64,000 nt of DNA from Algoriphagus limi (GCF_024919275.1 NZ_JANWGH010000003.1:781677-845676), one strand, 5' to 3'; positions 45,834 through 55,634 are shown, counted from the first letter of the stretch. Translations and numbers: made by a program. Notes: a model not told the origin generated them from the letters alone.

Positions 45834-46568
45834 ATGAATAAGTCTCTTGTCGTTATTACCGGTCATTCCAAAGGTTTAGGAAAAGCTCTTATGCATCATT
45901 ACTTGGGTCTCGGTCATTTTGATGTGATTGGGATTTCCAGATCGACTTTGGATATGGAGTCCTCTCGCCTTCGTCAATTAAGCTTGGATCTTTCAGATTT
46001 GGATGTATTGAAAAATGAACTAGAAGAGGTATTTCCTAAAGAAGATTATCGGGATATAATTTTGATCAATAATGCAGGTTGGATAGGGGAGATCAAGCCA
46101 ATCGGGAACATGCATCCGAGAGAAATGCGAGTTCAGGTTAATGTCAATTTATTGGCTCCTATGTATCTTACCAATGCGTTTATCAAAGCGTATAAGAATC
46201 ATCCTTCACGAAAATTGGTTTGCAATATTTCCTCCGGAGCCGCAACCAGACCAGTTGCTGGATGGGGTGGGTACTGCAGTACCAAAGCAGCATTAGCCAT
46301 GTTTACGATGGTAGCTAATAAAGAAAGTGGGTCTTCAGATTTTCGCTTTTTCAGTTTAGCTCCTGGTATCGTGGATACTGAGATGCAGGCTGAGATTCGG
46401 GAGGCAGCTGAGACAGATTTCCCTGAATTGAAGAAATTCTTGGAATTCAAAGAGCAGGGTGAATTAGTAAACCCAGAAGACGTAGCTAAAAAAATCGAGT
46501 TCTTGCTTAGTAATCCCGATCGGTTCCCCGAAGTGTCCCAGGATGTCCGGCAATATGAAATTTCCTAA
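45834..46568 (+). CDS. short-chain dehydrogenase/reductase (SDR)
   Basis: The 244-residue Rossmann enzyme has the cofactor motif TGHSKGLGKAL (residues 9-19), NNAG near residue 79, catalytic Ser in NISSGAA, and the YxxxK motif in GGYCSTKAAL. The Gly-rich motif has His-Ser at the variable positions, and the length is typical of classical SDRs. It resembles the sepiapterin/benzil reductase-like branch, but the substrate cannot be read from the sequence. Its stop overlaps the stop of the convergent phosphatase gene. Confidence 0.9.
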   Translation: MNKSLVVITGHSKGLGKALMHHYLGLGHFDVIGISRSTLDMESSRLRQLSLDLSDLDVLKNELEEVFPKEDYRDIILINNAGWIGEIKPIGNMHPREMRVQVNVNLLAPMYLTNAFIKAYKNHPSRKLVCNISSGAATRPVAGWGGYCSTKAALAMFTMVANKESGSSDFRFFSLAPGIVDTEMQAEIREAAETDFPELKKFLEFKEQGELVNPEDVAKKIEFLLSNPDRFPEVSQDVRQYEIS

Positions 46569-47056
46569 TCCTTCTTTTTGGGATAGTCTAAGTAAATCAG
46601 CTTTACATTTTCAGGTTTAAAGTCTTTCCAAGACTTTTCTTTCGATTGAAACCCACAAATTCCAGCCGTAGGTAAGTTGTCTAGCTCTATTCCTAGATAA
46701 TGAATCAAGTCATTCATTCCTGGATTGTGACCTATCAAAAAAATGCAATCGGTTTTATCATCTTGTCGTTGGATGAATTGGAGATAAGTGTCTGCAGAAG
46801 CATGATAAAGGCCTTTTTCAAATTCAATTTTTTTGACGGGAAACTTTATTTCTTCGGCGATAAGATTAGCTGTTTCCTCTGCACGAAGTGCCGTCGATGA
46901 AATGATTTTATCTGGGCAAATTCCCTCCGATTTCAGCCGTTTTCCCATCTTGGGAGCATCCCTCAATCCCCTTGGAGCTAGAGGTCTATCGTGGTCATTT
47001 GACCAAGGTTCTTCCCATGAAGATTTTGCGTGACGGATTAAGTAGACTTTCTTCAT
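46565..47056 (-). CDS. SixA-like histidine phosphatase
   Basis: The 163-residue protein has the histidine phosphatase RHAKSSW motif (His8) at the N-terminus, DRPLAPRG, an acid-base region SSTALRAEETA, and the second catalytic His in FLIGHNPGMNDL. SixA-type members dephosphorylate phosphohistidine proteins or small phosphates. Here the target is unknown. It is monocistronic and convergent with the SDR gene, their stop codons sharing a 4-base overlap. Confidence 0.92.
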   Translation of the reverse strand: MKKVYLIRHAKSSWEEPWSNDHDRPLAPRGLRDAPKMGKRLKSEGICPDKIISSTALRAEETANLIAEEIKFPVKKIEFEKGLYHASADTYLQFIQRQDDKTDCIFLIGHNPGMNDLIHYLGIELDNLPTAGICGFQSKEKSWKDFKPENVKLIYLDYPKKKD

Positions 47057-47146
47057 GTTTTCGAAATAGAATTTTGAATTTTTTGATATTTATAAACAAA
47101 TATTTACATTACTTGCATATTCATTTACAATTTATATTAATTTATT

Positions 47147-47338
47147 ATGTTTACCGGTACAGTAAAATTTTACAATGAAGCCAAGGGTTTCGGTTTTATC
47201 GTGGACGATGAGTCTCAAAGTGATATCTTCGTTCATGCGACCGGATTGGTGGACAAGGTTGCCCAGAATGACAAAGTAACATACGACGTCAAGGATGGCA
47301 AAAAAGGTCCTAATGCCATCAACGTCAAAAAAGCATAA
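47147..47338 (+). CDS. cold-shock domain protein
   Basis: The 63-residue OB-fold protein has RNP1 KGFGFIV and RNP2 DIFVH, the standard CspA-type nucleic-acid-binding motifs. It probably binds single-stranded RNA as a chaperone. The 90-base leader after the divergent phosphatase gene is extremely A/T rich; a thermosensing leader is possible but not demonstrated. A terminator follows directly. Confidence 0.95.
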   Translation: MFTGTVKFYNEAKGFGFIVDDESQSDIFVHATGLVDKVAQNDKVTYDVKDGKKGPNAINVKKA

Positions 47339-47362
47339 AAGCAATTTTGATTTGAAAAAGAG

Positions 47363-47390
47363 ATCCCCGACTAGTTCGGGGATTTTTTTT
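47363..47390 (+). terminator. intrinsic terminator after the cold-shock gene
   Basis: Stem ATCCCCGA / TCGGGGAT, loop CTAGT, T tract 47383-47390. It may also serve the convergent MscS gene, whose stop is at 47389, because a CTCTTTTTC run follows on the minus strand. Confidence 0.9.
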
Positions 47391-49935
47391 ATTCTTTTTG
47401 ATCCTCCTCTTCCTTGGGATCAGTTGAAAGATTTTTAGGTTTTGTGATTGTTTCTTTCCAACCGAAAGGAAGAGACTTGAGATAAAGGTCTCTTTTTGGA
47501 TATGGGATTTCGACTCCATTTTCTTTGAAGATTTCAAAAATTGAGGTCATAACATCTGACCTGATTTCAAGCCATACATCCATACTTTCTACCCAAAAAA
47601 GCAATCTAAAATCAACAGAGGAGTCACCAAAGTTTTGCATAAATACCCTTGGTGGAGGCGATTTTAGGATATTGTTTTTAATAAGTGCATCGGTCAACAG
47701 AGTTTTGACTTTTTTCATATCCGATTCATAAGACACTCCAATGATAAGCTCAATTCTTCGCCGCTTATCGGAAAGTGTCCAGTTGATCAGGCTTTGAGAT
47801 AGTAAATCTCCATTAGGAACTACGATTTCCGAACCATCATAAGATAAAATTTTGCTGGCACGAATCCCTACTTCTTTTACGGTTCCCTTATTCATTCCGA
47901 CTTCGATTTCATCCCCAATCTGGATAGGTCTCTCAAATGCTAGGATAATTCCCGAGACTAGATTATTTATGATTGTTTGCAGACCAAAACCAATACCTAC
48001 GGATAGAGCTCCCAATACAATTGTGATTCGGTCTAGAGGGATTTTTGCTGCTGTTAGAGCAATAAAGAAACCGATAATAATAATTGACAATCGGATCAAA
48101 AGCACTGAACTCCCAAGTCGATTCTTTCTAGAAGTAGCCTTTCTTTGATCGATAGAAGAAACGATATAAGCTATAATATTTGATAGGAATGAAGAAACCA
48201 ATAGAATTACCAAGAATAGGAATATAGTCCCAAAAGTGAATGTTGCATTACCTAATACATGTTCCTCTGATAAAAAGTCGGTTACCCATTCATACATCAT
48301 GTCGTAGTAACCCAGATAGGATAAAGCACCATACAACCAAATTGCAATAGCGAAGATTTTGAGTGTTCCGGAGAAGCGCTTCTCAACCTCCATGAAATCA
48401 ATATAGCTGGTAAGTGTATTTGCGTCTTTTTTGGACTCCAATCCAAGATAGAACACCTGCATTACCAATAGAGAGAAAATGTATAAGGAAATACCTCTAA
48501 AAAAGCTGGTGATTCCTGTGATGGTCAGGAGTTTTGCAACACTAATTCTTCCGAATACATTAGCTGAAAGAGCAATTACTTCTATAACAATAAGGAAAAC
48601 TGCGAGAAAGAGCAGGAGCTTTTTCCCCTTTATTCTCTGATCTTGATATTTCTGAATGACGATAATTCCAAAAATTATCCCTATGATATTTGTAGCAAGA
48701 AGTATAAAACGCTCATTATAATTTTGAGCCCAATTGAGCCCAATTGTAGGCCCCAGTAAACTTACAGGTAGAAAAATCCACCAAAGGGTTTGAAATGATT
48801 TTGGGAAATAATCTTTTATCAACCAAGAAGCGGCTAAGGCAAAAACAAAGGATATTCCTGAATTGAAAGGAATTGGAGGGTTGTCAAAAAAGACAAAGAA
48901 AAAAGGAGTGATGACAATAAATGCCGAAATAATAGGGTGATTGTTGATGGAATTACTTCTTGATAGGATTGTGATACTGTGATCTTTTTCGCTCTTAATG
49001 GATTTCACAATTCGCTTCATCCATATACTCATAAAAATCCATGTGAGGAAGAAGAGTACAATTTTGACAATATTTCGACCAAGGAAAATTAGGACAAATG
49101 TCGTGTTGGCGAAAAAGGACTCATAAATGATGTCCCAGGTTGATTTTTTACTTCCAAAGTTCTCATCCCTCTTTTCCCATAGAAAATTGCTTTCTTTTTT
49201 CCAGATATTCCGATTAGTTTCTTTGTTTTTAAGACGGAAATATTGGTCATTGGAAATTATGCTAAAATTTACTTGACTAAGTTTTACTTGAAGTTGTGTA
49301 AGTGCTAATTCCTCGGCATAGATTTTTTCTTCCAAATCAGAAATTGCAGTTTTAAGTCTTTCCATTTGTTCATAAAGACCGGGGACAATTTCCAGTTCGC
49401 TTTTATCTAAATTCAATAAAGTGTCACTTTTAATCTTCGATAGGTCTTCATTCGCCTTTATGATTAACTGGCTCCGATCTGCGACAACGGTTTCGTATTT
49501 TCCAATTTCTTCCAATAATGCCTTCAAAATAGAGGAAATACCTTTTAGATAGCGCACATTGTCTTTTCGTAAGGTGTCCTGAAAAAGCAATTCAATGGTG
49601 TTGTTCACCGATTCTAGACTCGGTAGATTTTCCATCATTTCAGCTGTATCAAGTGGCTCCTGAAGAGATACTTTGATTTTGCTAATTGTGATGGAATATT
49701 GATTGGTTTTTGTGTATAGTTGGGATAAAATTTTTCCAAGTCCTATTTCCTCATTTCTGATATCCTTCTCACTTAAATCAATATTTTGAAGGGTTAAAGT
49801 GCCTTCTTCCTGGACTTCCGAAGAATCAGGAAGAAGTTGGTTGATAGCTTCATTTAAATCTTGACTTTGGGTCGGATTCACATGAAAGAAGAAAAAGGTT
49901 GAAAAGAGAAAAGATAGAATGAGGAGCCGTTTCAT
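47389..49935 (-). CDS. large MscS-family mechanosensitive channel with periplasmic coiled-coil
   Basis: The ATG at 49935 (MKRLLILSFL) is chosen because it begins a clean signal peptide (cleavage near TQSQ); a frame back to 50004 adds 23 unlikely residues. The 848-residue protein has a periplasmic helical region (about 25-245, rich in Glu/Lys/Leu), about ten membrane helices, and the MscS pore and beta domain (GFGLQTIINNLVSG, then FERPIQIGDEIEV, then VVPNGDLLSQSLINW). The layout resembles MscK/YbdG-type large channels that release solutes under membrane tension. Confidence 0.92.
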   Translation of the reverse strand: MKRLLILSFLFSTFFFFHVNPTQSQDLNEAINQLLPDSSEVQEEGTLTLQNIDLSEKDIRNEEIGLGKILSQLYTKTNQYSITISKIKVSLQEPLDTAEMMENLPSLESVNNTIELLFQDTLRKDNVRYLKGISSILKALLEEIGKYETVVADRSQLIIKANEDLSKIKSDTLLNLDKSELEIVPGLYEQMERLKTAISDLEEKIYAEELALTQLQVKLSQVNFSIISNDQYFRLKNKETNRNIWKKESNFLWEKRDENFGSKKSTWDIIYESFFANTTFVLIFLGRNIVKIVLFFLTWIFMSIWMKRIVKSIKSEKDHSITILSRSNSINNHPIISAFIVITPFFFVFFDNPPIPFNSGISFVFALAASWLIKDYFPKSFQTLWWIFLPVSLLGPTIGLNWAQNYNERFILLATNIIGIIFGIIVIQKYQDQRIKGKKLLLFLAVFLIVIEVIALSANVFGRISVAKLLTITGITSFFRGISLYIFSLLVMQVFYLGLESKKDANTLTSYIDFMEVEKRFSGTLKIFAIAIWLYGALSYLGYYDMMYEWVTDFLSEEHVLGNATFTFGTIFLFLVILLVSSFLSNIIAYIVSSIDQRKATSRKNRLGSSVLLIRLSIIIIGFFIALTAAKIPLDRITIVLGALSVGIGFGLQTIINNLVSGIILAFERPIQIGDEIEVGMNKGTVKEVGIRASKILSYDGSEIVVPNGDLLSQSLINWTLSDKRRRIELIIGVSYESDMKKVKTLLTDALIKNNILKSPPPRVFMQNFGDSSVDFRLLFWVESMDVWLEIRSDVMTSIFEIFKENGVEIPYPKRDLYLKSLPFGWKETITKPKNLSTDPKEEEDQKE

Positions 49936-50127
49936 GCATCTTTGGTTTAATCTCTGAATATAGAAAAAATCTCTGGGGAAATAAGGAAGCTTTTTGGATG
50001 TCAAAAAGACACTTTTTGAATGTGTAATTTAGAATAATAAGACAAAATGACGCATTTGGGCCGCTGGTACGAAAATTTCTAATGGTAAATCACAGATATA
50101 GAAAATTAATTAAAAATGGAGGATAAG

Positions 50128-50556
50128 ATGAAACTTACCAAGTATAACCAACTAGACCCTATGTTTCCTGCTGATTTTGGAGGATTAATCGAAAGATTCT
50201 TTAATGAGTCTTTAGGAAACGAAACTCGGAAATTTAATCCTGCTGTGGATATTTCTGAAGATGACGCGCAGTTTGAAATTCAGGTGGCTGTTCCTGGGAT
50301 GAAAAAGCAAGACTTTCATGTAGACTTGACTGAAGGAAGATTGACTATCTCTGGTGAAAGAAAAATCGAAGAGAAAAAAGAAGGAAAAAACTACCATAGT
50401 TTAGAAACTCAATATGGATCTTTTTCACGAACATTCTATGTTCCTGAAAATGTGAATCCTGAAAAAATCGAAGCTGTATACGAGGATGGAATCCTAAAAA
50501 TTTTCCTTCCTAAAGCAGAAAAGAAAGAAAGAAAAGCTTCTATTGAAGTGAAATAA
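50128..50556 (+). CDS. small heat-shock protein Hsp20 (alpha-crystallin)
   Basis: The start is set at the ATG at 50128 (MKLTKYNQL), because a strong GGAGGA lies 7 bases upstream; an ATG at 50116 in frame overlaps that site. The 142-residue protein has a conserved alpha-crystallin domain (about 40-135: FNPAVDISEDDAQFEIQVAVPG, the LTISGERK strand, and the YGSFSRTFYVPENV segment) and a short C-terminal tail. It is an ATP-independent holdase. It is monocistronic with a strong terminator. Confidence 0.94.
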   Translation: MKLTKYNQLDPMFPADFGGLIERFFNESLGNETRKFNPAVDISEDDAQFEIQVAVPGMKKQDFHVDLTEGRLTISGERKIEEKKEGKNYHSLETQYGSFSRTFYVPENVNPEKIEAVYEDGILKIFLPKAEKKERKASIEVK

Positions 50557-50560
50557 TCAA

Positions 50561-50588
50561 AGAGTGGGTTAACCCCACTCTTTTTTTT
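50561..50588 (+). terminator. intrinsic terminator after hsp20
   Basis: Stem AGAGTGGG / CCCACTCT, loop TTAAC, T tract to 50588. Confidence 0.92.
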
Positions 50589-50697
50589 GAGTTAAAAAGA
50601 AGTAAGCCCGGTTAAAACTGGTTAAATTGATAATCACTTTAGGCTTTTTTGAATAAAATTTGAGTTAATCAGAAGAAACAAGAACAGGAATAAAATT

Positions 50698-52188
50698 ATG
50701 AACAAAAGACAATTCTTTCTAGGAATGTTGTTGGCCTCTCTTATCGGAGGCATTGTTGCTTTGGCTGGTGTAAGTTATTTCATGCAGTCACAGGAACCTT
50801 CAAGTTTCGATGAAAAGCAGAAGGCAAGTTTTGTAAACTTACTTTCTGGGGAAAATTTTACCGTACCAGAGGGAATCAATTTTGTGGCTTCAGCCCAATT
50901 GGTTACACCTGCGGTAGTTCACGTGAAAAGTACTATGGGCTTCGGTGGAAATACTCCACGAGATCCTATGCAAGAATTATTTGGATTTCCTCCTAGAGGA
51001 GATCAGGGATTTAGAGGAGCCATGAGCTCTGGATCTGGGGTGATAATTTCTTCAGATGGTTATATCGTGACCAATAACCATGTAGTCGAAAATGCTACCC
51101 AAATTGATATTTCTTTGGATAACAACAAACGTTATGTAGCGAAAATAATCGGAACGGACCCAACTACTGATTTGGCATTATTGAAAATTGATGCAGATGG
51201 ATTGCCATTTGTCAAATTTGGCGATTCTGATAACACAAAAATTGGAGAGTGGGTATTGGCTGTTGGAAATCCATTCAATCTAAACTCAACCGTTACAGCA
51301 GGAATTATTTCAGCTAAAGCCCGGAATATCGGCATCCTCAGAGGGGTCGAAAATAATCTTCAAATCGAGTCATTCCTACAAACTGATGCAGTTGTAAATC
51401 CAGGAAATTCTGGAGGAGCTTTGGTGAATTTGGCTGGAGAATTAATAGGAATCAATACTGCGATTGCATCCAATACAGGGACATTTGCAGGTTATTCATT
51501 TGCCGTGCCAAGTAGTCTTGTGAAAAAAGTAATGGATGACTTGATGGAATATGGTGCAGTCCAGCGTGGTTTGTTGGGCGTGACAATCCGAGATGTTAGT
51601 CCAGAATTAGAAGATGAATTAAATATTGAATTACCGGTTGACCAGGGAGTTTACATTAACGGTGTAAATCCAGATAGTGGAGGAGAAGAAGCTGGACTAA
51701 AGCCTGGAGATATTATCGTCGGGGTTGATGGTCGGGAAACTACCTCTGTTTCTATACTTCAGGAAATGGTGGCTAGAAAGCGTCCGGGCGATCAAGTAAA
51801 TGTTGAATATATCCGAGACGGTAAAAAAATGGAGACGGTAGCTACGCTTCGGAATTTTAATGGAAACACCAATATCGTTGAGAAGGAAGTCAAGAAGACC
51901 TATGAATTTGATGGGGTTCTATTCGAGAATATTTCCGATGAGCAAAAAGAAAGATTGGGAATCTCAGGAGGAGCCATGATCACTACTGTAGGTAGATCAG
52001 GTTGGAGATCTGCAGGTGCTAGACCGGGATTTATCATCACCTCAATCATCAGTGAAGATGGGCGAATCCGTATTTCAGATGCTGATAGATTAATTGAAGT
52101 TTTGAATGATCTAAGTGGTCAGGAAGTGGTCGTACTTGGAATGTTCAATGATGGAACAGAATACTACTTCGAAGTGGAAGTAGATTGA
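50698..52188 (+). CDS. Do-type periplasmic serine protease DegP/DegQ-like (second copy)
   Basis: The 496-residue protein has an N-terminal signal or anchor (about 8-28), a trypsin domain with His128 (TNNHVVE), Asp158 (TTDLALLKID) and Ser238 (NPGNSGGAL), a first PDZ (about 285-380, GVYINGVNPDSGGEEAGLKPG) and a second divergent PDZ (about 395-490). It is a quality-control protease and chaperone of the periplasm. It follows the hsp20 gene but has its own transcription unit. It is a paralogue of the Deg protease at 37.4 kb. Confidence 0.95.
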   Translation: MNKRQFFLGMLLASLIGGIVALAGVSYFMQSQEPSSFDEKQKASFVNLLSGENFTVPEGINFVASAQLVTPAVVHVKSTMGFGGNTPRDPMQELFGFPPRGDQGFRGAMSSGSGVIISSDGYIVTNNHVVENATQIDISLDNNKRYVAKIIGTDPTTDLALLKIDADGLPFVKFGDSDNTKIGEWVLAVGNPFNLNSTVTAGIISAKARNIGILRGVENNLQIESFLQTDAVVNPGNSGGALVNLAGELIGINTAIASNTGTFAGYSFAVPSSLVKKVMDDLMEYGAVQRGLLGVTIRDVSPELEDELNIELPVDQGVYINGVNPDSGGEEAGLKPGDIIVGVDGRETTSVSILQEMVARKRPGDQVNVEYIRDGKKMETVATLRNFNGNTNIVEKEVKKTYEFDGVLFENISDEQKERLGISGGAMITTVGRSGWRSAGARPGFIITSIISEDGRIRISDADRLIEVLNDLSGQEVVVLGMFNDGTEYYFEVEVD

Positions 52189-52204
52189 TAAGAAAACAAT
52201 CCCA

Positions 52205-52240
52205 TAAAAAATCCCGATGATCAATCATCGGGATTTTTTT
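52205..52240. terminator. bidirectional terminator between deg and clpX
   Basis: The stem ATCCCGATGA / TCATCGGGAT has a TCAA loop. It is followed by T7 on the plus strand and preceded by A6, giving a T tract on the minus strand, so it can serve both convergent genes. Confidence 0.9.
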
Positions 52241-52242
52241 AT

Positions 52243-53469
52243 TTAGGCTACTTGAAGCCGTTTGAATTTTGATTTATCAAATTGGGATTTGGCGTAAGCT
52301 TCATCTATTACAAGCTCTTTAATACTGTCATCGGAAGGAAGTTCGTACATCGCGTCAGTGATAATCGCCTCGCAAATGGAACGCAATCCCCTTGCTCCTA
52401 AATTGTATTCGACAGCTTTATCGACAATGAAGTCCAAACCACTTTCTTCAAATATCAATTTGACTCCTTCCATGTCAAGAAGTTTGGTGTATTGCTTCAC
52501 CAAAGCATTTTTTGGCTCAGTCAAAATACGTTTTAAAGCTTCTTTATGAAGTGGGTCCAAATGAGTAAGAACCGGTAATCTGCCTATCAGTTCTGGAATC
52601 AAACCAAAGGCTTTTAAATCTTGGGCCGTAATATATTGAAGTAAATTTTCTCGATCGGCTACCGTAGAACCAGCAGCTTTGCTAAAGCCTAAAGGTTGAG
52701 TATTCAATCTTTTAGCAATATGTCTTGCAATCCCGTCAAATGCTCCACCACAGATAAACAGGATGTTCTCCGTGTTGACAGCTATCATTTTTTGATCAGG
52801 ATGCTTTCTACCACCTTGTGGAGGAACATTAACAACTGTTCCTTCTAGTAGTTTCAACATTGCTTGCTGAACTCCTTCACCGCTCACGTCTCTAGTGATG
52901 GAAGGGTTGTCCGATTTACGAGCGATTTTATCAATCTCGTCGATATATACTATCCCTCTTTCGGCAGCTTCCACATTATAGTCTGCAGCTTGCAATAACC
53001 TTGTTAGAATACTTTCTACGTCCTCGCCTACATATCCAGCTTCTGTTAGAACAGTAGCATCAGCTATGCAGAATGGGACTTCAAGAATTTTGGCAAGGGT
53101 TTTTGCTAAATAGGTTTTACCAGTTCCTGTGTCACCAACCATGATGATATTGGATTTTTCAATCTTTATATCATCATCATCGGCTTTTTGAAGTAATCTT
53201 TTATAGTGATTATAAACCGCTACAGTCAGAACCTTTTTTGCATCTTCCTGTCCAATGACATATTGGTCCAAGTAGGAGGTAAGTTCCTTTGGCTTCTTGA
53301 GTTTAAATTTAGGTTTAGGTTGAGAGGATTTTTTGGTTTTCTCTTCTTCACCCAAGATCATATGGGCTTGCTCAATGCAAAAATTACAGATATGCGCAGA
53401 TATCCCTGAAACCATCAGGTCTACGTCTTTCTTGTTTCTTCCGCAAAAAGAGCAGGTAACTTGAGCCAT
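52243..53469 (-). CDS. clpX: ATP-dependent Clp protease ATP-binding subunit ClpX
   Basis: The 408-residue AAA+ unfoldase has the N-terminal zinc-binding domain with four cysteines (CSFCGR and CNFC), [16 protein letters not shown], Walker [10 protein letters not shown] near residue 118, Walker [14 protein letters not shown], and the C-terminal [12 protein letters not shown] sensor-2 segment. The IGF-type loop for ClpP docking is seen as the LGF motif in [12 protein letters not shown]. It shares one base with the clpP stop, so clpP and clpX are one operon. Confidence 0.98.
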   Translation of the reverse strand: MAQVTCSFCGRNKKDVDLMVSGISAHICNFCIEQAHMILGEEEKTKKSSQPKPKFKLKKPKELTSYLDQYVIGQEDAKKVLTVAVYNHYKRLLQKADDDDIKIEKSNIIMVGDTGTGKTYLAKTLAKILEVPFCIADATVLTEAGYVGEDVESILTRLLQAADYNVEAAERGIVYIDEIDKIARKSDNPSITRDVSGEGVQQAMLKLLEGTVVNVPPQGGRKHPDQKMIAVNTENILFICGGAFDGIARHIAKRLNTQPLGFSKAAGSTVADRENLLQYITAQDLKAFGLIPELIGRLPVLTHLDPLHKEALKRILTEPKNALVKQYTKLLDMEGVKLIFEESGLDFIVDKAVEYNLGARGLRSICEAIITDAMYELPSDDSIKELVIDEAYAKSQFDKSKFKRLQVA

Positions 53470-54143
53470 TAAACTGATTTTTTAACTAATACTTCATCGA
53501 TTAAGCCGTATTCCTTGGCTTCAGGGGCTTTCAACCAATAGTCTCTGTCGGAGTCTCTTTCGATTTCTTCAAAGGTTTTTCCGGTATGGTTTGCCAAAAT
53601 TTGATATAACTCCTGTCTCATGGAAAGAATCAATTTAAGTGAAATCTCCATGTCTTTGGATTGACCCTGCATTCCGCCGGAAGGTTGGTGGATCATCACT
53701 CTGGAATGCTGAAGAGCTGAGCGCTTGTCTTTTGCACCGCCTGCCAGCAATACAGCTCCCATAGAAGCAGCAATTCCTGTACAGATTGTAGCTACATCAG
53801 GACCGATGTATTGCATGGTATCATAGATACCAAGCCCCGCAGTTACTGATCCACCTGGACTGTTGATATAAAGAAGTACATCCTTTTTAGAATCAACAGA
53901 TTCCAAGAAAAGGAGCTGGGCAATGATAATATTAGCAATATGATCATCTACTGGTGTTCCCAAAAAGATGATTCGATCCATGATCAATCGGGAGAAAACG
54001 TCAATTTCCCGGAAATTGGAAGGACGCTCTTCAATGACTGCCCGAGTCATGTTTTCGATATGCTGTGTGTACTGGTCAAAAGCTGATCCACTCACTCCTT
54101 GGTTGTGGATGGCGTATTTTCTGAATTCCTCTTTGTTGATCAT
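53469..54143 (-). CDS. clpP: ATP-dependent Clp protease proteolytic subunit ClpP
   Basis: The 224-residue serine peptidase has catalytic Ser127 in GIAASMGAV, His152 in MIHQPSGG and a distal Asp near residue 200. The oxyanion SPGGSVTAG segment is present, and the length is normal for ClpP. It forms the double-heptamer barrel served by ClpX, whose gene overlaps by 1 base. tig lies upstream on the same strand, separated by a terminator, giving the conserved order tig-clpP-clpX. Confidence 0.98.
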   Translation of the reverse strand: MINKEEFRKYAIHNQGVSGSAFDQYTQHIENMTRAVIEERPSNFREIDVFSRLIMDRIIFLGTPVDDHIANIIIAQLLFLESVDSKKDVLLYINSPGGSVTAGLGIYDTMQYIGPDVATICTGIAASMGAVLLAGGAKDKRSALQHSRVMIHQPSGGMQGQSKDMEISLKLILSMRQELYQILANHTGKTFEEIERDSDRDYWLKAPEAKEYGLIDEVLVKKSV

Positions 54144-54170
54144 AATTTGATAAATGTGGTTAACAAAAAT

Positions 54171-54195
54171 AAAAAAAGCCCTTAAATAAGGACTT
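54171..54195 (-). terminator. intrinsic terminator between tig and clpP
   Basis: On the minus strand AAGTCCTT / AAGGGCTT (one G-U pair) with loop ATTT, followed by a T tract corresponding to plus-strand A71-A77. Read-through may still feed clpPX. Confidence 0.8.
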
Positions 54196-54214
54196 TTTTA
54201 GATTCTTAATCAAT

Positions 54215-55543
54215 TTACTTTTCCAAAAGTTCCTTAAACTCGTCAAGGCTGATCTCCTTTTCTTTCAGAGAAATTTTCTCTTGAGCAAAGTCTAAAACTT
54301 TATCATTTTGTACTGAGGTCAGCATGTTCATATAGTTTTGACCTTCATTTCCTTTTAGGTAATTGTCTACGAAAAGATCCATGCTGTCTTCCATAGATGC
54401 TCCCAAGCCTGAAGACGCAAATTGCTCCCGGATCATTTCTTTGGTTTTTTCAATTACATCCTGATGCTCAGCTTTAATTTCATTAGCTCTTGCAATTTCG
54501 TTAGAAACCAAGGACCAAACTAACTGACGAGCATAAATCGGAAATTCATTTTCTACATCTTGCTCAGTTACTTTTCCGTCATTTGCTTTAAGCAACCATT
54601 CCTTCAAGAATTCCTCAGGAAGATCAAGGTTTGCTTTTTCTACCAAAATTTTCTTCAATTCCTCTTCAGTGAAGACCTTAGCTTCACGGTCATAGCTTGA
54701 TTGAAGTGTCTCACGAACTTTGTTCAAAAATTCCTCTTCAGATTTCACCTGGTCTGGACCAAAGATTTTATCGAAAAACTCCTGATCCATTTTTGCCTCC
54801 TCAGTTCGGTTGATGTTTTTGATTGTGAAAGTCAATTCACCAGAGATAGAAGCTGCTTCTTCTTCATTCAAGCCAAATGCCTCTTCCCATTGTCCTTTCT
54901 TTACATCTTTAGCTACGAATTCAACCACTATATCCTTTCCATTACCAATAAACTTATCGGCAAGTTTCTTAGTGATTTTGGAAAGATCTAGAGAAACGGT
55001 TTTAGAAAATTCTCCTTCTTTCACAGCTAAATCACCATAAACATGGTCACCAGATTCAGCCGTTTTAGGGTTTGTGCTGTTTCCGTATTGAGATTTAAGA
55101 TTGGCAACTGTTTCGTCAACCAATTTGTCGTCAACCTTGATGCTATATTTATTGGCTTTGATTGACTTATCTAGAGGAAGTTCAAAATTTTCAATGAAGC
55201 CGATTTTATATTCAAAATCGAAATCTTTTTGATTTTTCCAGTCGATTTTTTCCTCAACCTTTTCAACTGGAAGTGGATCACCCAATACTCTGAAGGTTTG
55301 CTCCTTCAAATAGTTGTTAAGTGATTCACCCAAGATATTGTTGATTTCATCTACCAAAACAGAAGTGCCGTAGATGTTTTTGACCATACCTAGAGGAGCT
55401 TTTCCTGGTCGGAAACCTTTGATATTCACCTTTTTGGCGTAGTCTTTCAGTTTAGCATCAACCTTGGTTTGATAATCTGCCTCAGTTAGTTTAATTTTAA
55501 TAGAGGCTTGATTGGCGGAATGCTTGTCTAGTGTAATTTCCAA
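54215..55543 (-). CDS. tig: trigger factor (ribosome-associated chaperone)
   Basis: The start is a TTG at 55543 (MEITLDKHSA), because no in-frame ATG exists before an upstream stop and the N-terminus matches Bacteroidota trigger factors. The 442-residue protein has the ribosome-binding GFRPGKAP signature (residues 40-47), a divergent middle PPIase-type domain (about 150-240) and the long helical C-terminal chaperone domain. It binds nascent chains at the exit tunnel. It lies just downstream of a tRNA-Leu gene that has its own terminator. Confidence 0.96.
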   Translation of the reverse strand: MEITLDKHSANQASIKIKLTEADYQTKVDAKLKDYAKKVNIKGFRPGKAPLGMVKNIYGTSVLVDEINNILGESLNNYLKEQTFRVLGDPLPVEKVEEKIDWKNQKDFDFEYKIGFIENFELPLDKSIKANKYSIKVDDKLVDETVANLKSQYGNSTNPKTAESGDHVYGDLAVKEGEFSKTVSLDLSKITKKLADKFIGNGKDIVVEFVAKDVKKGQWEEAFGLNEEEAASISGELTFTIKNINRTEEAKMDQEFFDKIFGPDQVKSEEEFLNKVRETLQSSYDREAKVFTEEELKKILVEKANLDLPEEFLKEWLLKANDGKVTEQDVENEFPIYARQLVWSLVSNEIARANEIKAEHQDVIEKTKEMIREQFASSGLGASMEDSMDLFVDNYLKGNEGQNYMNMLTSVQNDKVLDFAQEKISLKEKEISLDEFKELLEK

Positions 55544-55571
55544 AGCGCAATTATTTATGATAAGTCTGAAC

Positions 55572-55624
55572 TAAAAACCCTCAATCTCTTTCCCGAATTC
55601 TAAATTCAGGTAGTGATTGAGGGT
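55572..55624 (-). terminator. terminator of tRNA-Leu
   Basis: ACCCTCAATC (55577-55586) and GATTGAGGGT (55615-55624) pair, with an inner GAATT/AATTC hairpin in the 28-base loop. A TTTTT tract follows on the minus strand (plus A73-A77). Confidence 0.8.
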
Positions 55625-55634
55625 CCGATATTTG

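Noticed and set aside
47057..47146. A small RNA or thermosensor before the cold-shock gene
   Set aside because: The stretch is only 90 bases of very A/T-rich sequence with no clear conserved structure; it can be a plain leader.
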